From DASRHT01 sp035293765 (GTDB taxonomy: Bacteria; Chloroflexota; Ktedonobacteria; Ktedonobacterales; Ktedonobacteraceae), in assembly GCA_035293765.1 (NCBI GenBank), contig DATGMF010000015.1, forward strand, positions 15,735 to 79,734: 64,000 bases of DNA. The letters are read 5' to 3'. The stretch's first letter is position 1. Each line of letters opens with the position of its first letter. Under the pieces are notes generated by a model that was not told where the DNA came from, made no database searches, and saw only the letters and a program-made list of their open reading frames with translations. Of this stretch, positions 27,892 to 36,637 are shown one piece after another. A program made the translations under genes and the position numbers.

Positions 27892-29274
27892 ATGGTCAAC
27901 CGGCGCGTTCTGCATTTTCCATCCGGCTTTTTGTGGGGAACCGCCTCCTCTTCGCATCAGTGTGAAGGTGGCAACAGCAACAACCAGTGGTATCGCTGGG
28001 AGCAGCAGGGGCATATTCTCAGCGGCGAACCGAGTGGTGACGCTGCCAACTGGTGGGAGGAAGCGGAGCGCGATTTTCAGTTTGCCGAGCAGATGGAGAA
28101 TAACGCGCTACGTTTGAGCCTGGAATGGAGCCGCATAGAGCCTGTCGAAGGCCAATGGGATCGTACCGCCCTTGAGCGTTACCGGGCCATGCTCATGGAC
28201 CTGCGTCATCGTCGTATGATCCCCGTCGTCACCCTGCACCATTTCACCGAGCCGCTCTGGTTCGCCGAGCGCGGCGGTTTTGCCAGGCAAGAGAATATGC
28301 GCTTTTTTACGCGCTATGTGGCCTATGTGGTGCAGGCGCTGCATGATCTCTGCCGCTTCTGGGTGACGATCAACGAGCCTAACATCTATGCCGTCCAGGG
28401 GTATCAGATGGGCTCATTCCCGCCCGGCGAGCAAGACCTGCTGCTGGCCTTTCAAGTCTTGCGCAATCTGATGCAGGCGCACGTCGAGGCATTCTATGCT
28501 ATTCGCGACCTCCAACCAGAGTCGGAGATAGGCTATTGCCTGCACTATCGCCTGTTTGATCCCGCCAACGCTTTCTCGCCGCTTGATCGCGTGGTTGCAG
28601 GCATCCAGGAACTCTTTTTCAACTGGGCTCCTTTGCAGGCGGCGGAAAGCGGAGACTTTCCCTTTCCCGTTAACACATTGCTCGCACCGATCCCACGAGC
28701 GGCGGGCGCAAGGGATTACCACGGCGTAAATTACTACACCCGCGAAATGGTGCGTTTCGATCCGCACCTTCCCGCGGAGGTTTTCGGGCGGCGCTTTATC
28801 AAGGAGGGCGCTGTGCGCAACGATGCGGGGCTGGATAGCAGCTTTGGCGAAATCTATCCTGAGGGTCTTTATCGCGTCTTAAAAGAGGTATATCGACGCA
28901 CACGCGGCAACAAACCGCTCTACATCACCGAGAACGGCTTCTGCGACTCCCTGGATGATCGCCGCCCCCGCGCAATTTTAGAGCATCTGGCGATGCTTCA
29001 CCGCGCTTTGCAAGAAGGAATACCTGTGCGCGGCTATTTCCACTGGTCGCTGGTAGACAATTTCGAGTGGAATAACGGCTGGTATGTGCGCTTCGGCCTG
29101 ATCGAAGTCGATCCGCAGACGCAGCAGCGCCTCCCACGCAGGAGTGCCAGCATGTTTGGTGAAATCTGTCGCGCCAACGCGATCACCGAAGATATTGTTG
29201 AGCGTTACGCGCCAGAGGCCCTTGAAACGATTTTTGGCCCGACAGATATGCAACAGCGCAAATTGACTGTGTGA
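27892..29274 (+). CDS. Glycoside hydrolase family 1 beta-glucosidase-like enzyme
   Basis: The 460-aa enzyme has the GH1 start FPSGFLWGTASSSHQCEGG, the acid/base Glu162 in TINEPN and the nucleophile Glu347 in YITENG, followed by HWSLVDNFEW. It hydrolyses beta-glycosides from the non-reducing end by the retaining mechanism. No signal peptide is visible, so it acts inside the cell on imported or internal glycosides. Length is normal. No sugar transporter is adjacent; the gene appears to be a single transcription unit after the hairpin at 27790. Confidence 0.95.
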   Translation: MVNRRVLHFPSGFLWGTASSSHQCEGGNSNNQWYRWEQQGHILSGEPSGDAANWWEEAERDFQFAEQMENNALRLSLEWSRIEPVEGQWDRTALERYRAMLMDLRHRRMIPVVTLHHFTEPLWFAERGGFARQENMRFFTRYVAYVVQALHDLCRFWVTINEPNIYAVQGYQMGSFPPGEQDLLLAFQVLRNLMQAHVEAFYAIRDLQPESEIGYCLHYRLFDPANAFSPLDRVVAGIQELFFNWAPLQAAESGDFPFPVNTLLAPIPRAAGARDYHGVNYYTREMVRFDPHLPAEVFGRRFIKEGAVRNDAGLDSSFGEIYPEGLYRVLKEVYRRTRGNKPLYITENGFCDSLDDRRPRAILEHLAMLHRALQEGIPVRGYFHWSLVDNFEWNNGWYVRFGLIEVDPQTQQRLPRRSASMFGEICRANAITEDIVERYAPEALETIFGPTDMQQRKLTV

Positions 29275-29290
29275 AGCATTTAGCCTAAAT

Positions 29291-29833
29291 CTAGCAGGCG
29301 CCTGTGAGGTTGGCGCGATAAAGTAGCGTCATCGGCAAATGTTCCAGCGTGTATACCGATAGAGTATCCAGCGTGAAGCTTCCGAGATCGGAAGGAGACA
29401 AGGATAGTAAATGTGCTGCATCTTCGGGGCTGACAGGTGAACGGCTGTGCAGGGTACAATGGGGCTGAAATGGAAAGCGGTTAGTCTCGAAGCTGATCGC
29501 TGACGTGATAATGCGCTGATGCAGTGAGCGTAAAGGAGCTTCATCCTCAAGAGTCAGCACAAAGATATCTGTGCGTGGGAAGCGAATAACGCTACGAAAG
29601 CAAGCTTGTATAGGCGCGGTCTGGGCGGCAATTTGCTCTATGATGCTAAAAACGCTTTCTGGCTTTTGGTCTGCTTTGATTACGCCAACCCCACTGGAGC
29701 CAGCCACCGTGATTTCGGCAGGCAATGCGGCGCGGAACTCATCCTTTTGCTGCTTTCGAATATCGAGAATCCATTGAGCCTGTGGCTCTGGAATATCCAG
29801 ACAAATATAGGTTTCGTGGCTGAACGTCATCAT
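29291..29833 (-). CDS. 2H phosphoesterase-like (2'-5' RNA ligase superfamily) protein
   Basis: The protein is about 180 aa from ATG 29833; that start, or the adjacent ATG 29830, follows an AGGGGGA site, whereas a longer frame would need TTG 29869. One 2H motif is clear near the C-terminal third (PHCTLHSR). The first motif, also HxT/S, should lie near residues 40-50 but I see only ITVAGSSGVG there, so one catalytic half may be lost. Family members hydrolyse cyclic phosphodiesters of RNA or nucleotides. It ends convergently 16 bp from the GH1 gene. Confidence 0.7.
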   Translation of the reverse strand: MMTFSHETYICLDIPEPQAQWILDIRKQQKDEFRAALPAEITVAGSSGVGVIKADQKPESVFSIIEQIAAQTAPIQACFRSVIRFPRTDIFVLTLEDEAPLRSLHQRIITSAISFETNRFPFQPHCTLHSRSPVSPEDAAHLLSLSPSDLGSFTLDTLSVYTLEHLPMTLLYRANLTGAC

Positions 29834-29926
29834 TCCCCCTGCTTTCTTAGAAGAACTATACTCTATCAATGCGAGGTTTGCAACGGGGAGTGGCTTGTCA
29901 TGGGGAAGAGGAACGTGCTACACTTT

Positions 29927-30049
29927 GTAGGGGCAGTGCCTTGCGCCTGCCCTGTTGCAGTCCAATGAGCAAGCAGGGCAGGCGCAAGGCACTGCCCCTA
30001 CGGGATGTAGACGAGGGGTAGCAGGGCAGGCGCAAGGCACTGCCCCTAC
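29927..30049. repeat. Three identical 28-bp GC-rich repeats, one inverted
   Basis: Copy 1 (29927-29954) begins GTAGGGGCAGTGCC. Copies 2 (29974-30001) and 3 (30022-30049) are its exact reverse complement. Copies 1 and 2 form a 28-bp hairpin, extended by TTGC/GCAA across a bulge, with an inner loop of about ten bases. Copies 2 and 3 are direct repeats 20 bp apart. The cluster lies between the 2H phosphoesterase gene and the PRC/BON gene. It looks like a dispersed intergenic repeat family. Confidence 0.9.
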
Positions 30050-30081
30050 CAGGTATTTTTATGTACAAGGTGGGACGATAG

Positions 30082-31080
30082 ATGAATAGAACAGTATTGA
30101 TCTCTGAAATGCACAAGTTTCATTTTGGGAGGAGGATCATCTGTTCCGATGGCGAGGATGGCGTCCTGACCCATGTGGGTTTTGATCCTGCCACCCGGCG
30201 TCTGACCTCGCTTGGGGTCAGGCAGGGTCGCCTCTTCGGAAAAACGGTGTATCTTCCTTTCATATCCGTGGCGACCGCCTCTGGCGATGGGATCAGGTTG
30301 AATATCACGCGGGCCGCTCTGGCGGGGGCCAGCACATCGGTGCCCGAGGGAGCGTGGCTGGACAATAAAAGCGTGGTGCAGAATAGCGACGGCGCGAAGG
30401 GCATCTTGCTGATAGTCGCGGTCCATCCTGAAGGCGGCGAGCTGGCCTACATCGTGGCCCATCACCTGCGGCCAGGCCAGGATACCCTGATTCGTCAGGA
30501 GATGGTCACGGGCCTGGGGATGGGGCAGGTCTCGGTCTCCGTTCCCGAAGATGTACTAAGAACCTTGCCGCCCTATCGTCCTGACAGCGAGTTGCAGCAA
30601 GAGGTCGAGAATATCCTGTTTGATCTCACGCCCTTGCACGTCGATTTCAAAGGAATGACCGTGCGCGTGCTGGATGGCGTGCTCTACCTGGATGGCAATA
30701 TCTCCAGTTCACTGCGCGGCGAGATGGTGCGAGACCAAGCGCTAGGGGTGCCAGGGCTTTTGGAGATTAAAAACCGTCTGGTGGGTGATGATACCCTTGC
30801 GGGCGATCTTGCCTTGACGCTTGCGGGCGATCCGCGTACGCGAGAGCTGCCCATCGGGATTTACCCGCGGCTAGGCAATGTGCGCCTGAGCGGCGCGGTG
30901 CATACCAGCCAGCAAAAAGCCGCCGCCGAGGAGATCGCGCGCAACTTTCCCGGCGTCCGTTCTGTGGTGAGCGATCTCGTCATCGATCCCAACGCGAAGA
31001 TGCTGCATGTCATGTCAGCGGCAGAGGGCGGCGAGGCCGAAGACAAAGTTCCGGGCAAATACGTGCGCCATACCAAATAG
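30082..31080 (+). CDS. PRC-barrel-like and BON-domain protein
   Basis: The 332-aa protein has no signal peptide. The N-terminal half (about 10-165) contains two beta-rich PRC-barrel-like stretches: GRRIICSDGEDGVLTHVGFD and, later, a QNSDGAKGILLIVAV region. The second half has two BON-like repeats: one near 185-240 with VRVLDGVLYLDGNISS and PGLLEIKNRLVGD, and another near 255-310 with VRLSGAVHTSQQK and FPGVRSVVSDLVI. BON domains bind surfaces such as phospholipid or associate with envelope proteins. The role is unknown; a stress or envelope-adaptor function is a guess. Confidence 0.72.
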   Translation: MNRTVLISEMHKFHFGRRIICSDGEDGVLTHVGFDPATRRLTSLGVRQGRLFGKTVYLPFISVATASGDGIRLNITRAALAGASTSVPEGAWLDNKSVVQNSDGAKGILLIVAVHPEGGELAYIVAHHLRPGQDTLIRQEMVTGLGMGQVSVSVPEDVLRTLPPYRPDSELQQEVENILFDLTPLHVDFKGMTVRVLDGVLYLDGNISSSLRGEMVRDQALGVPGLLEIKNRLVGDDTLAGDLALTLAGDPRTRELPIGIYPRLGNVRLSGAVHTSQQKAAAEEIARNFPGVRSVVSDLVIDPNAKMLHVMSAAEGGEAEDKVPGKYVRHTK

Positions 31081-31092
31081 CATGCATCGGGC

Positions 31093-31142
31093 CTGCGCTA
31101 TCTGTCGAGTCGCTTCTCGTGCGGCAGATAGCGCAGCTTTTT
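31093..31142. terminator. Hairpin terminator between convergent genes
   Basis: CTGCGCTATCTG (31093-31104) pairs perfectly with CAGATAGCGCAG (31125-31136) and is followed by CTTTTT. It ends transcription of the PRC/BON gene on the plus strand; the following gene on the minus strand ends at 31160. Confidence 0.85.
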
Positions 31143-31159
31143 AGCTCAAGCCGAAAAGT

Positions 31160-32401
31160 TCATCCCAACTCGGTTGCGCGTTGCAATCCCTGATCCAGAT
31201 CGTTGATGATATCCTCCACATGCTCAATGCCGACCGAGAGCCTGATGCAGCCGTCGGCAATGCCCATGCTCTTGCGCTCGCCCGCCGTTAGCGTGCGATG
31301 GGAGGAGGTGGCGGGATAGCTGACCTGCGAGAAGACATCGCCCAGCGTGGTGGCGGGCAAGCAGAGTTGCAGACTATCGATAAAGCGGAAAGCGGCCTCA
31401 CGCGATTGTTGCTTGAGTTCGAACGCCAGCAGCCCTCCGTAGTGCTCACATTTGAGCAAATTGCTTGCCAGGACGTGATGGGGGTGGCTGGGAAGCCCGG
31501 GGTAGTAGACGCGAGCAACGGCAGGATGCTGTTCCAGGAAGCGTGCCACCTGCAACGCGTTAGCGCAATGGCGTTCCATGCGCAAGGGCAACGTTCTCAG
31601 GCCCCGTAAAAGCAGGTGCGCCTCAAAAGGGCTGAGTACAGCGCCTAACATGAGCGCGTAATGCTTCAGTTGGTTAAGCAGGGTATTTTTGGAGCTTGTG
31701 ACTGTGCCTCCAGTGCTATCTCCGTGCCCGCTGATATATTTGGTCGCGCTATGAATGACCAGGTCGAAGCCATGCTCGATGGGTCGGGCCAGGTAGGGGG
31801 TTGCGAAGGTATTATCCGTGATGGTCACGGCGCCGACCTCCTGTGCCACCTCACCGATCATCGCCAGATCGACCAGCTTCACCAGAGGGTTCGAGAGCGT
31901 CTCCACATAAATAATGTCCGGCTGTTCAGCGCGGATAAAAGCGGCGGCATCAGGGCTACAGAGGTCGGTAAGCGCCAGTTCGACGCCTATCGGGACAAAT
32001 ACTTTGCGCAACAGCCCAATCGTGGGTCCGTAAAGGTCTTGCGAGGCCACGATCTTTGCTCCGCCGGTCAAGCCTGCCGCAAGCAAGGCAGCCTGAATAG
32101 CAGCCATGCCGGAGCCAAAGACCGCCGTGCCAACCCCCCCTTCTGCCTGCGTCAGAGCATCTTCAAGGGCGCAGGTGTTCGGATTGCCATGTCGTGCATA
32201 GACATAAGCTGGCTGGCCTTCTGGCGTGGTGCCATCGAAAACGGTATCAAGCATTTGCATGTTTTCATGCAGATAGGTGGTGCTGGCGTAAATAGGCGGG
32301 GCGGTCGGCGTGCCGCTGGGGCTCTCAATATGGCTGCTGCGACCACTGTGAACAAGAACTGTCTCAATATCCCATGCTGTCCTACGTTGCTGTTGAGCCA
32401 T
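31160..32401 (-). CDS. Cystathionine gamma-synthase/gamma-lyase-type PLP enzyme
   Basis: The 413-aa protein belongs to the trans-sulfuration PLP family. The Schiff-base lysine is Lys221 in HSATKYISGHGD; Asp196 (ITDNTFATP) holds the pyridine nitrogen; YARHGNPNTCALE (about 68-80) is the tyrosine/arginine segment that binds the phosphate of the neighbouring subunit. Members interconvert cysteine, homocysteine and methionine precursors (MetB, MetC, MccB, methionine gamma-lyase), and I cannot choose between these without phylogeny. The next gene on the same strand starts 45 bp upstream and is peroxiredoxin-like, hinting at sulfur or redox metabolism. Confidence 0.92.
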   Translation of the reverse strand: MAQQQRRTAWDIETVLVHSGRSSHIESPSGTPTAPPIYASTTYLHENMQMLDTVFDGTTPEGQPAYVYARHGNPNTCALEDALTQAEGGVGTAVFGSGMAAIQAALLAAGLTGGAKIVASQDLYGPTIGLLRKVFVPIGVELALTDLCSPDAAAFIRAEQPDIIYVETLSNPLVKLVDLAMIGEVAQEVGAVTITDNTFATPYLARPIEHGFDLVIHSATKYISGHGDSTGGTVTSSKNTLLNQLKHYALMLGAVLSPFEAHLLLRGLRTLPLRMERHCANALQVARFLEQHPAVARVYYPGLPSHPHHVLASNLLKCEHYGGLLAFELKQQSREAAFRFIDSLQLCLPATTLGDVFSQVSYPATSSHRTLTAGERKSMGIADGCIRLSVGIEHVEDIINDLDQGLQRATELG

Positions 32402-32446
32402 GATAATCCTTTCGTAGCTTTGCTCGTGCTATGACTCTCTTGGGCG

Positions 32447-32938
32447 TCAAGGCGTACAGAGTTTATTGATATACTGGAGCGACTCCAGTAGCTCGGTGAT
32501 AGGAGGCAGCTCCGCCTCGGTCTTCGCAGTCCATTGCTGATAGAGCGCGCCATAGCGATCCGCCAGAATGATGCTGGGCGTCAGGCTTCTGGTTGTGCCG
32601 TCCCAGGTTGTATAGCGGGCGATTACGTTCCCCTGTGGGTCGGATAGTAGCGGGAAGGGCAGGCGCAACGCCTCCCAGGTCTCCAGATTCGCCATCACGG
32701 GCTGAGCCGTCACGGCCAGGACCGCGCACGACTCTTCCCGCAAGTCAGAGTAGTGCCTGCTAAAAGTGTGTAAGCTTGTATGTCCTTCGCTTGCTGTTGC
32801 ATGCTGTATAAAGAGCAGCGCCAGGTGTTCGCGCTGTTTGTAATCCCAGGGGCTATGCGGCATGCCATCGGTTCCCGGCAGGGTAAATGCCGGGATAATC
32901 TGTCCTGGTTCAAGTTGTGGATATTCGCGTTGTGGCAT
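32447..32938 (-). CDS. Peroxiredoxin/redoxin-fold protein lacking the peroxidatic cysteine
   Basis: The protein is about 163 aa from ATG 32938, which has GAGAGG five bases upstream. It has an AhpC/TSA-like thioredoxin fold: an N-terminal PAFTLPGTDG, then LALLFIQHATASEGHTSLH where the PxxxTxxC loop should be, and SDPQGNVIARYTTWDG. No cysteine is in the active-site position; the only cysteines are in SCAVLAV and near the C terminus. It is therefore probably not a peroxidase of the usual type and may be a structural or sensing relative. It is likely co-transcribed with the PLP enzyme gene. Confidence 0.75.
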   Translation of the reverse strand: MPQREYPQLEPGQIIPAFTLPGTDGMPHSPWDYKQREHLALLFIQHATASEGHTSLHTFSRHYSDLREESCAVLAVTAQPVMANLETWEALRLPFPLLSDPQGNVIARYTTWDGTTRSLTPSIILADRYGALYQQWTAKTEAELPPITELLESLQYINKLCTP

Positions 32939-33175
32939 AGTTCCTCTCAACGATCCCCTATTAGTGGGTATGGCCCGGGGTTGTCAAAATTTCGTCTCTC
33001 TATATCGTACGCTATAGAGTTATGCTCTGGCTAGTGTGCGCTCGGAGATCAGTGTATCAAGGAACCTTGCGCAATACTGTTCTGCCCCGTATACTACCGA
33101 GTAAGAGGAAGAGGTTGCAGAGGGCGGTTAAAACTGGCAAGCAACACTGTATTTTTCAGGGAGAGCAGGCTGGCG

Positions 33176-33640
33176 ATGAAAGAGAAGATAAAGGGGCTGC
33201 TAGCGGGTATAATCTTTCGTATCATTGCTCTTCTTACCCTGGGGCAAATCTCGCCGATACTGAGCGCGTGCGTGATTCTTGAGCAGGAAGGGAGATTCCT
33301 GCTGATAGACCGCGCGGACGGATTGGGGTATACTATACCCGGCGGCATTGTGCGCTATAGTGAGACGGTGGAGCAGTGCGTGCTGCGCGAAACCTGGGAG
33401 GAGACGGGCTATACTGTCAAGCTCGTTGGTCTCGTGGGCGTTTACTCGTCGCTCAAGCGGGACCCGCGCTTCCGCGCCGTCTCGATTGCTTACAGAGGGG
33501 TGGTGACTGGTGGGGAGAGACATGATTCGGTTGAAGGCAGGTCATGCTGGTGCGAGCCAGGAGAGGTTTTTGGTCGCATGGCCTTCGATTGCGAACACAT
33601 GCTCAAGGATTATTTGAGTAACCGGCAGCAGCTCTCATAG
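33176..33640 (+). CDS. Nudix hydrolase
   Basis: The 154-aa protein has a complete Nudix box, G57 to Y79 (GGIVRYSETVEQCVLRETWE then ETGY), with the catalytic Arg-Glu-x-x-Glu-Glu arrangement that binds Mg for cleaving nucleoside diphosphates linked to another moiety. The N-terminal 30 residues are hydrophobic (GLLAGIIFRIIALLTLGQIS), which may be a membrane-associating helix, unusual for the family. The substrate is not predictable. It stands alone, 25 bp before a small zinc-finger-like gene on the same strand. Confidence 0.88.
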   Translation: MKEKIKGLLAGIIFRIIALLTLGQISPILSACVILEQEGRFLLIDRADGLGYTIPGGIVRYSETVEQCVLRETWEETGYTVKLVGLVGVYSSLKRDPRFRAVSIAYRGVVTGGERHDSVEGRSCWCEPGEVFGRMAFDCEHMLKDYLSNRQQLS

Positions 33641-33665
33641 AAAACATTATTTTGTTGAAGGGAAA

Positions 33666-34076
33666 ATGACCATGCCTATCTGTCCAATTTGTGACGATAC
33701 CGGCCTGCGAAACTCCGATTCTGCTCGCCCCGAGTTCTGCTTTTGCGCGGCTGGTAAGCAGGCGAGGAGGCAGTGGGAAATCAACCAGAGCAGGGAAAAG
33801 CAGGGGAGAAGCGCAGCGAACGCGCCCAGCTTTATTGATATTGCTCAGCTTGAGCAGGTCAATGCCAGTGTTGACGCCATGCGTGCCTCCCTGCTGGGAG
33901 CCGCTGCCAGCGAGACGCCAACGCCAACAAAACATCCCGCCGTCCAACTGCTCTACCGCGTGGCGCATCCCGGTCATGAAATCTCCGTGGTGGAGGCGAC
34001 CCAACTGCATGATCTGGCGAAGGCGCTGGAAGATTTCTTCAATAACATGGCTCCCATTGGACGGAAGAAAGGCTAG
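33666..34076 (+). CDS. Small protein with N-terminal CPIC...CFC zinc-binding-like motif
   Basis: The 136-aa protein begins MTMPICPICDDTGLRN and has a second cysteine pair about 15 residues later (EFCFCAAG), enough for a zinc ribbon-like knuckle. A basic, Ser/Ala-rich linker and a helical C-terminal part follow (VVEATQLHDLAKALEDFF). I do not recognise the family. The start has a GAAGGGA site. It is probably co-transcribed with the Nudix gene. Confidence 0.65.
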   Translation: MTMPICPICDDTGLRNSDSARPEFCFCAAGKQARRQWEINQSREKQGRSAANAPSFIDIAQLEQVNASVDAMRASLLGAAASETPTPTKHPAVQLLYRVAHPGHEISVVEATQLHDLAKALEDFFNNMAPIGRKKG

Positions 34077-34154
34077 GCTAGCTCTGCTACACATTGCTGG
34101 AATAATCCCAAAGAGGCGTTAGAAGCGCGTAGCATAGCAAAAATAGGTAAAGTG

Positions 34155-34184
34155 GTTGACAGGTATGCCGCCGTCAACTATACT
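34155..34184 (+). promoter_or_regulatory. Strong sigma70-like promoter with an overlapping inverted repeat
   Basis: TTGACA (34156-34161) and TATACT (34179-34184) are separated by exactly 17 bp. GTTGAC (34155-34160) and GTCAAC (34173-34178) form an inverted repeat within the promoter, which could be an operator. It would drive the zinc-ribbon pseudokinase gene about 95 bp downstream. Confidence 0.65.
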
Positions 34185-34284
34185 CTGGGCAATATATCTT
34201 CCTATGCTTGATGCCAGTGTGGATAGCTGCCAACGAATGGGGACTCTATAAGATCAAAAGAAATTTGAGAGAGAGGGATGTATT

Positions 34285-35844
34285 ATGACGTGTCCACGCT
34301 GCGGTACCGAATGGGATATCACAAAAAGCCCCTGTCCACAATGTGCCCTTCGCGTGCAACTCCCCCGCCATTCAGATGAGGCAGAGCAAAGTGAGAGCGC
34401 TTCTCCGGCGGTTGTACCGGATAAAAATACTCCTCTGCCCCCTTCGGAGATGGATGCAACGGGAAATATGACCTCCATTTCCCAGCAAAAAGCTATTCCG
34501 CACCGTCCCCGCGTCACCGCTCCTCTAAGTCGCTCGCTCGATCCCGAAGTATTTAACCTCCTGCGTCAGCAACCTGTATTTCAGCCTGCGAAAGCGCCAC
34601 TCTCAGAACAGCATAAAGCAGGAGCTTCATCATCAGCAGATGCATTCGATATGGAGCTGTTTGCAGTAGATCAAGAAGATAACGCGCTGCAAGACGAGCA
34701 GCCGCTGCTGACTCCCAACACTCTGCTGCGTGAAGGGCGTTATCGCCTGGTTGAGGTCTTTGGGCGTCAGCACTGGCAATCAGGCGTATGTGAAACGGTA
34801 TGGCATGCCCAGGATGCTCAACGCTCAATGATGTCGGTCATGCTGTGTGAATTATACGCGCCGGGGAGCAGCTCTATCGCGGTGCAGGGAATGCTGCGCG
34901 CCGCTACCATTGCACTCACTTCGGTTGGTCGCTATCCGCCTGTGCCGACGCTGTGGGATGTGTTTAGCGAGCGAGACCGCAACTTCTTCGTCTTTGAGCC
35001 TGTCTACGGCGAGTCGCTGGTTGCGCGCATGAGGCGTATAGGATTGACCCTATCGGAACGCGATATCATCGAGTGCTGCGTGCAAATTGCCGAGTTGCTG
35101 GAGATGATCTCGCAGCAGACGCCCCCGCTGGTGCATGGGTTGATACAGCCAGAATATATTGCCATCAGACCGGATGGGCAGTATGTGCTAAGAAATTTTT
35201 CTGTGGTGCTGGCTGGAGGAGCAACGCAGTTTGTAATCGGCTTAGAGCGCTCATCCCTTTCTCCCTATATGGCTCCTGAGCTTCCTCTGGGCAGCATCGA
35301 TGTGCGAGCGGACCTCTACTCGTTGCTGGCGACGGCCTATTACACTGTAACCGGGAAAGCGCCGGTGCGCGCTACACCGGATGGTGATGTCCCGTCCGCC
35401 CGCACCATCAACCCGCGCCTGTCTCCCCTGTTCGATGTCGTCCTATCCAGAGGGCTGCATCCCTCTATTGAGCAGCGCTATCAGCGACCTTCGGAACTGC
35501 GCCGCGATCTGCTAGCCATTCTGCCGGTCAATGTTCGTGGGCGTTTACAGAACACTGGCAACACCGGGTCGTATAGCTATCCTCCGCTCGCGTTGCCTTC
35601 TCCAAGAGAGAATGGAGTTCTTTCGCAAAGCCAGCCCGGCCTGTATATCCCTTCTCTTGGGATGTCGGGCGCGCAAATCCCCCAGATGGAGGATAGGAGC
35701 CTTGAACGCGATCCGGTGCAGTGGGCGTGGGAGCCTGGGAATAATCTCAGGAATAAGAGAAGCGGGCGCGAGATATACTGGCTTGTCGGTATTGGCGTCG
35801 CCCTGCTCTTAATAATAATCCTCCGCTTGTTCTTCGCATCCTAG
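34285..35844 (+). CDS. Membrane-anchored zinc-ribbon pseudokinase
   Basis: The 519-aa protein starts with a zinc ribbon (Cys3, Cys6, Cys17, Cys20). A low-complexity linker follows, then a region from about 145 to 415 with the layout of a Ser/Thr kinase. The kinase motifs are degraded: the catalytic HRD...N loop reads HGLIQPEYI, DFG reads NFS, and no VAIK lysine is seen. The APE-like segment YMAPELPLGSIDVRADLYSL is kept. Near the end one helix (about 497-516) anchors it, so the kinase-like part is cytoplasmic. It probably works as a scaffold or sensor. GAGGG precedes the start and a strong promoter lies upstream. Confidence 0.85.
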   Translation: MTCPRCGTEWDITKSPCPQCALRVQLPRHSDEAEQSESASPAVVPDKNTPLPPSEMDATGNMTSISQQKAIPHRPRVTAPLSRSLDPEVFNLLRQQPVFQPAKAPLSEQHKAGASSSADAFDMELFAVDQEDNALQDEQPLLTPNTLLREGRYRLVEVFGRQHWQSGVCETVWHAQDAQRSMMSVMLCELYAPGSSSIAVQGMLRAATIALTSVGRYPPVPTLWDVFSERDRNFFVFEPVYGESLVARMRRIGLTLSERDIIECCVQIAELLEMISQQTPPLVHGLIQPEYIAIRPDGQYVLRNFSVVLAGGATQFVIGLERSSLSPYMAPELPLGSIDVRADLYSLLATAYYTVTGKAPVRATPDGDVPSARTINPRLSPLFDVVLSRGLHPSIEQRYQRPSELRRDLLAILPVNVRGRLQNTGNTGSYSYPPLALPSPRENGVLSQSQPGLYIPSLGMSGAQIPQMEDRSLERDPVQWAWEPGNNLRNKRSGREIYWLVGIGVALLLIIILRLFFAS

Positions 35845-35865
35845 CTTAGCTCTATACGCATGCTG

Positions 35866-36615
35866 CTACCCCTGCTCAGGCTTCGTCCCGACGTGGACAG
35901 CGACAATACCGCCGTTGAGGCGATAGAAACGCACGTCGCTCCAGCCGACCTCCTCCATAATTTTTTGTAAAGCCTCTGCATTGGGGAAGGTTGTTAGCGA
36001 GTTGGGCAGGTAGTTGTATTCTTCAAAGGCTTTGCCAATGAGAGAGCCGAACAGGGGAGCGAGCTGATAAAAGTAGAAGTGGAACAATGTTCCGAAAAGT
36101 TTGCCGGGTGGGTGGCTGATCTCCAGGCAAACCACGCGTCCGCCGGGGCGAACGACGCGCAGCATTTCGCGAAACCCCTGCCGGATGTCGGTCAGGTTGC
36201 GTACGGTGAACGCGGAACAGCAGCCATCGACGCTATTATCTGGCAGGTCGATATGCTCAGCATCGCCCGGGCGCAAGTCGATCTGGTCCTGTAAACCCAG
36301 ACGCGCCAGCTTGAGCCGCCCCTGCTCCAGCATCTCCGGCGTAATGTCCATACCAATCATATGCGTACCGGGGCCGGAGTTGCGGATCACCGCAATCGAC
36401 AGATCGGCAGTGCCGGTTCCCAGGTCAAGCCCTGTCTCGCCGGTTGCCAGCGCCAGGTAGCGCGCCGCACGACTGCGCCAGTAGCGGTCCAGCCCGAAGC
36501 TCATCAAAAAGTTCATCAGATCATAGATGCGGGCAATGCGACCGAAGAGGCGCTGGACGTAGGGACGTTTGCCGCCCGTCTCACGAAATTTTTCTTCTAA
36601 TGTTTTTGTGCTCAT
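35866..36615 (-). CDS. menG: Demethylmenaquinone methyltransferase
   Basis: The 249-aa enzyme methylates demethylmenaquinone using S-adenosylmethionine, the last step of menaquinone synthesis. Signatures are the N-terminal FGRIARIYDLMNFLMSFGLD, the SAM-binding LDLGTGTADLSIAV and the C-terminal GGIVAVHVGTKP. UbiE/MenG cannot be separated by sequence alone; menaquinone is more likely given the neighbouring medium-chain polyprenyl synthase, whose gene ends 22 bp upstream on the same strand. Confidence 0.94.
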   Translation of the reverse strand: MSTKTLEEKFRETGGKRPYVQRLFGRIARIYDLMNFLMSFGLDRYWRSRAARYLALATGETGLDLGTGTADLSIAVIRNSGPGTHMIGMDITPEMLEQGRLKLARLGLQDQIDLRPGDAEHIDLPDNSVDGCCSAFTVRNLTDIRQGFREMLRVVRPGGRVVCLEISHPPGKLFGTLFHFYFYQLAPLFGSLIGKAFEEYNYLPNSLTTFPNAEALQKIMEEVGWSDVRFYRLNGGIVAVHVGTKPEQG

Positions 36616-36637
36616 AGACTTCGCTATCTATTCATAA

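Noticed and set aside
27286..28014. 242-aa minus-strand frame
   Set aside because: It crosses the end of the fusion gene, the terminator hairpin and the GH1 start, so it cannot be real.
29927..30049. CRISPR array
   Set aside because: Only three copies, one inverted, with unequal short spacing and no cas gene.
31661..32434. 257-aa plus-strand frame
   Set aside because: Antisense to the PLP enzyme, whose motifs are intact.
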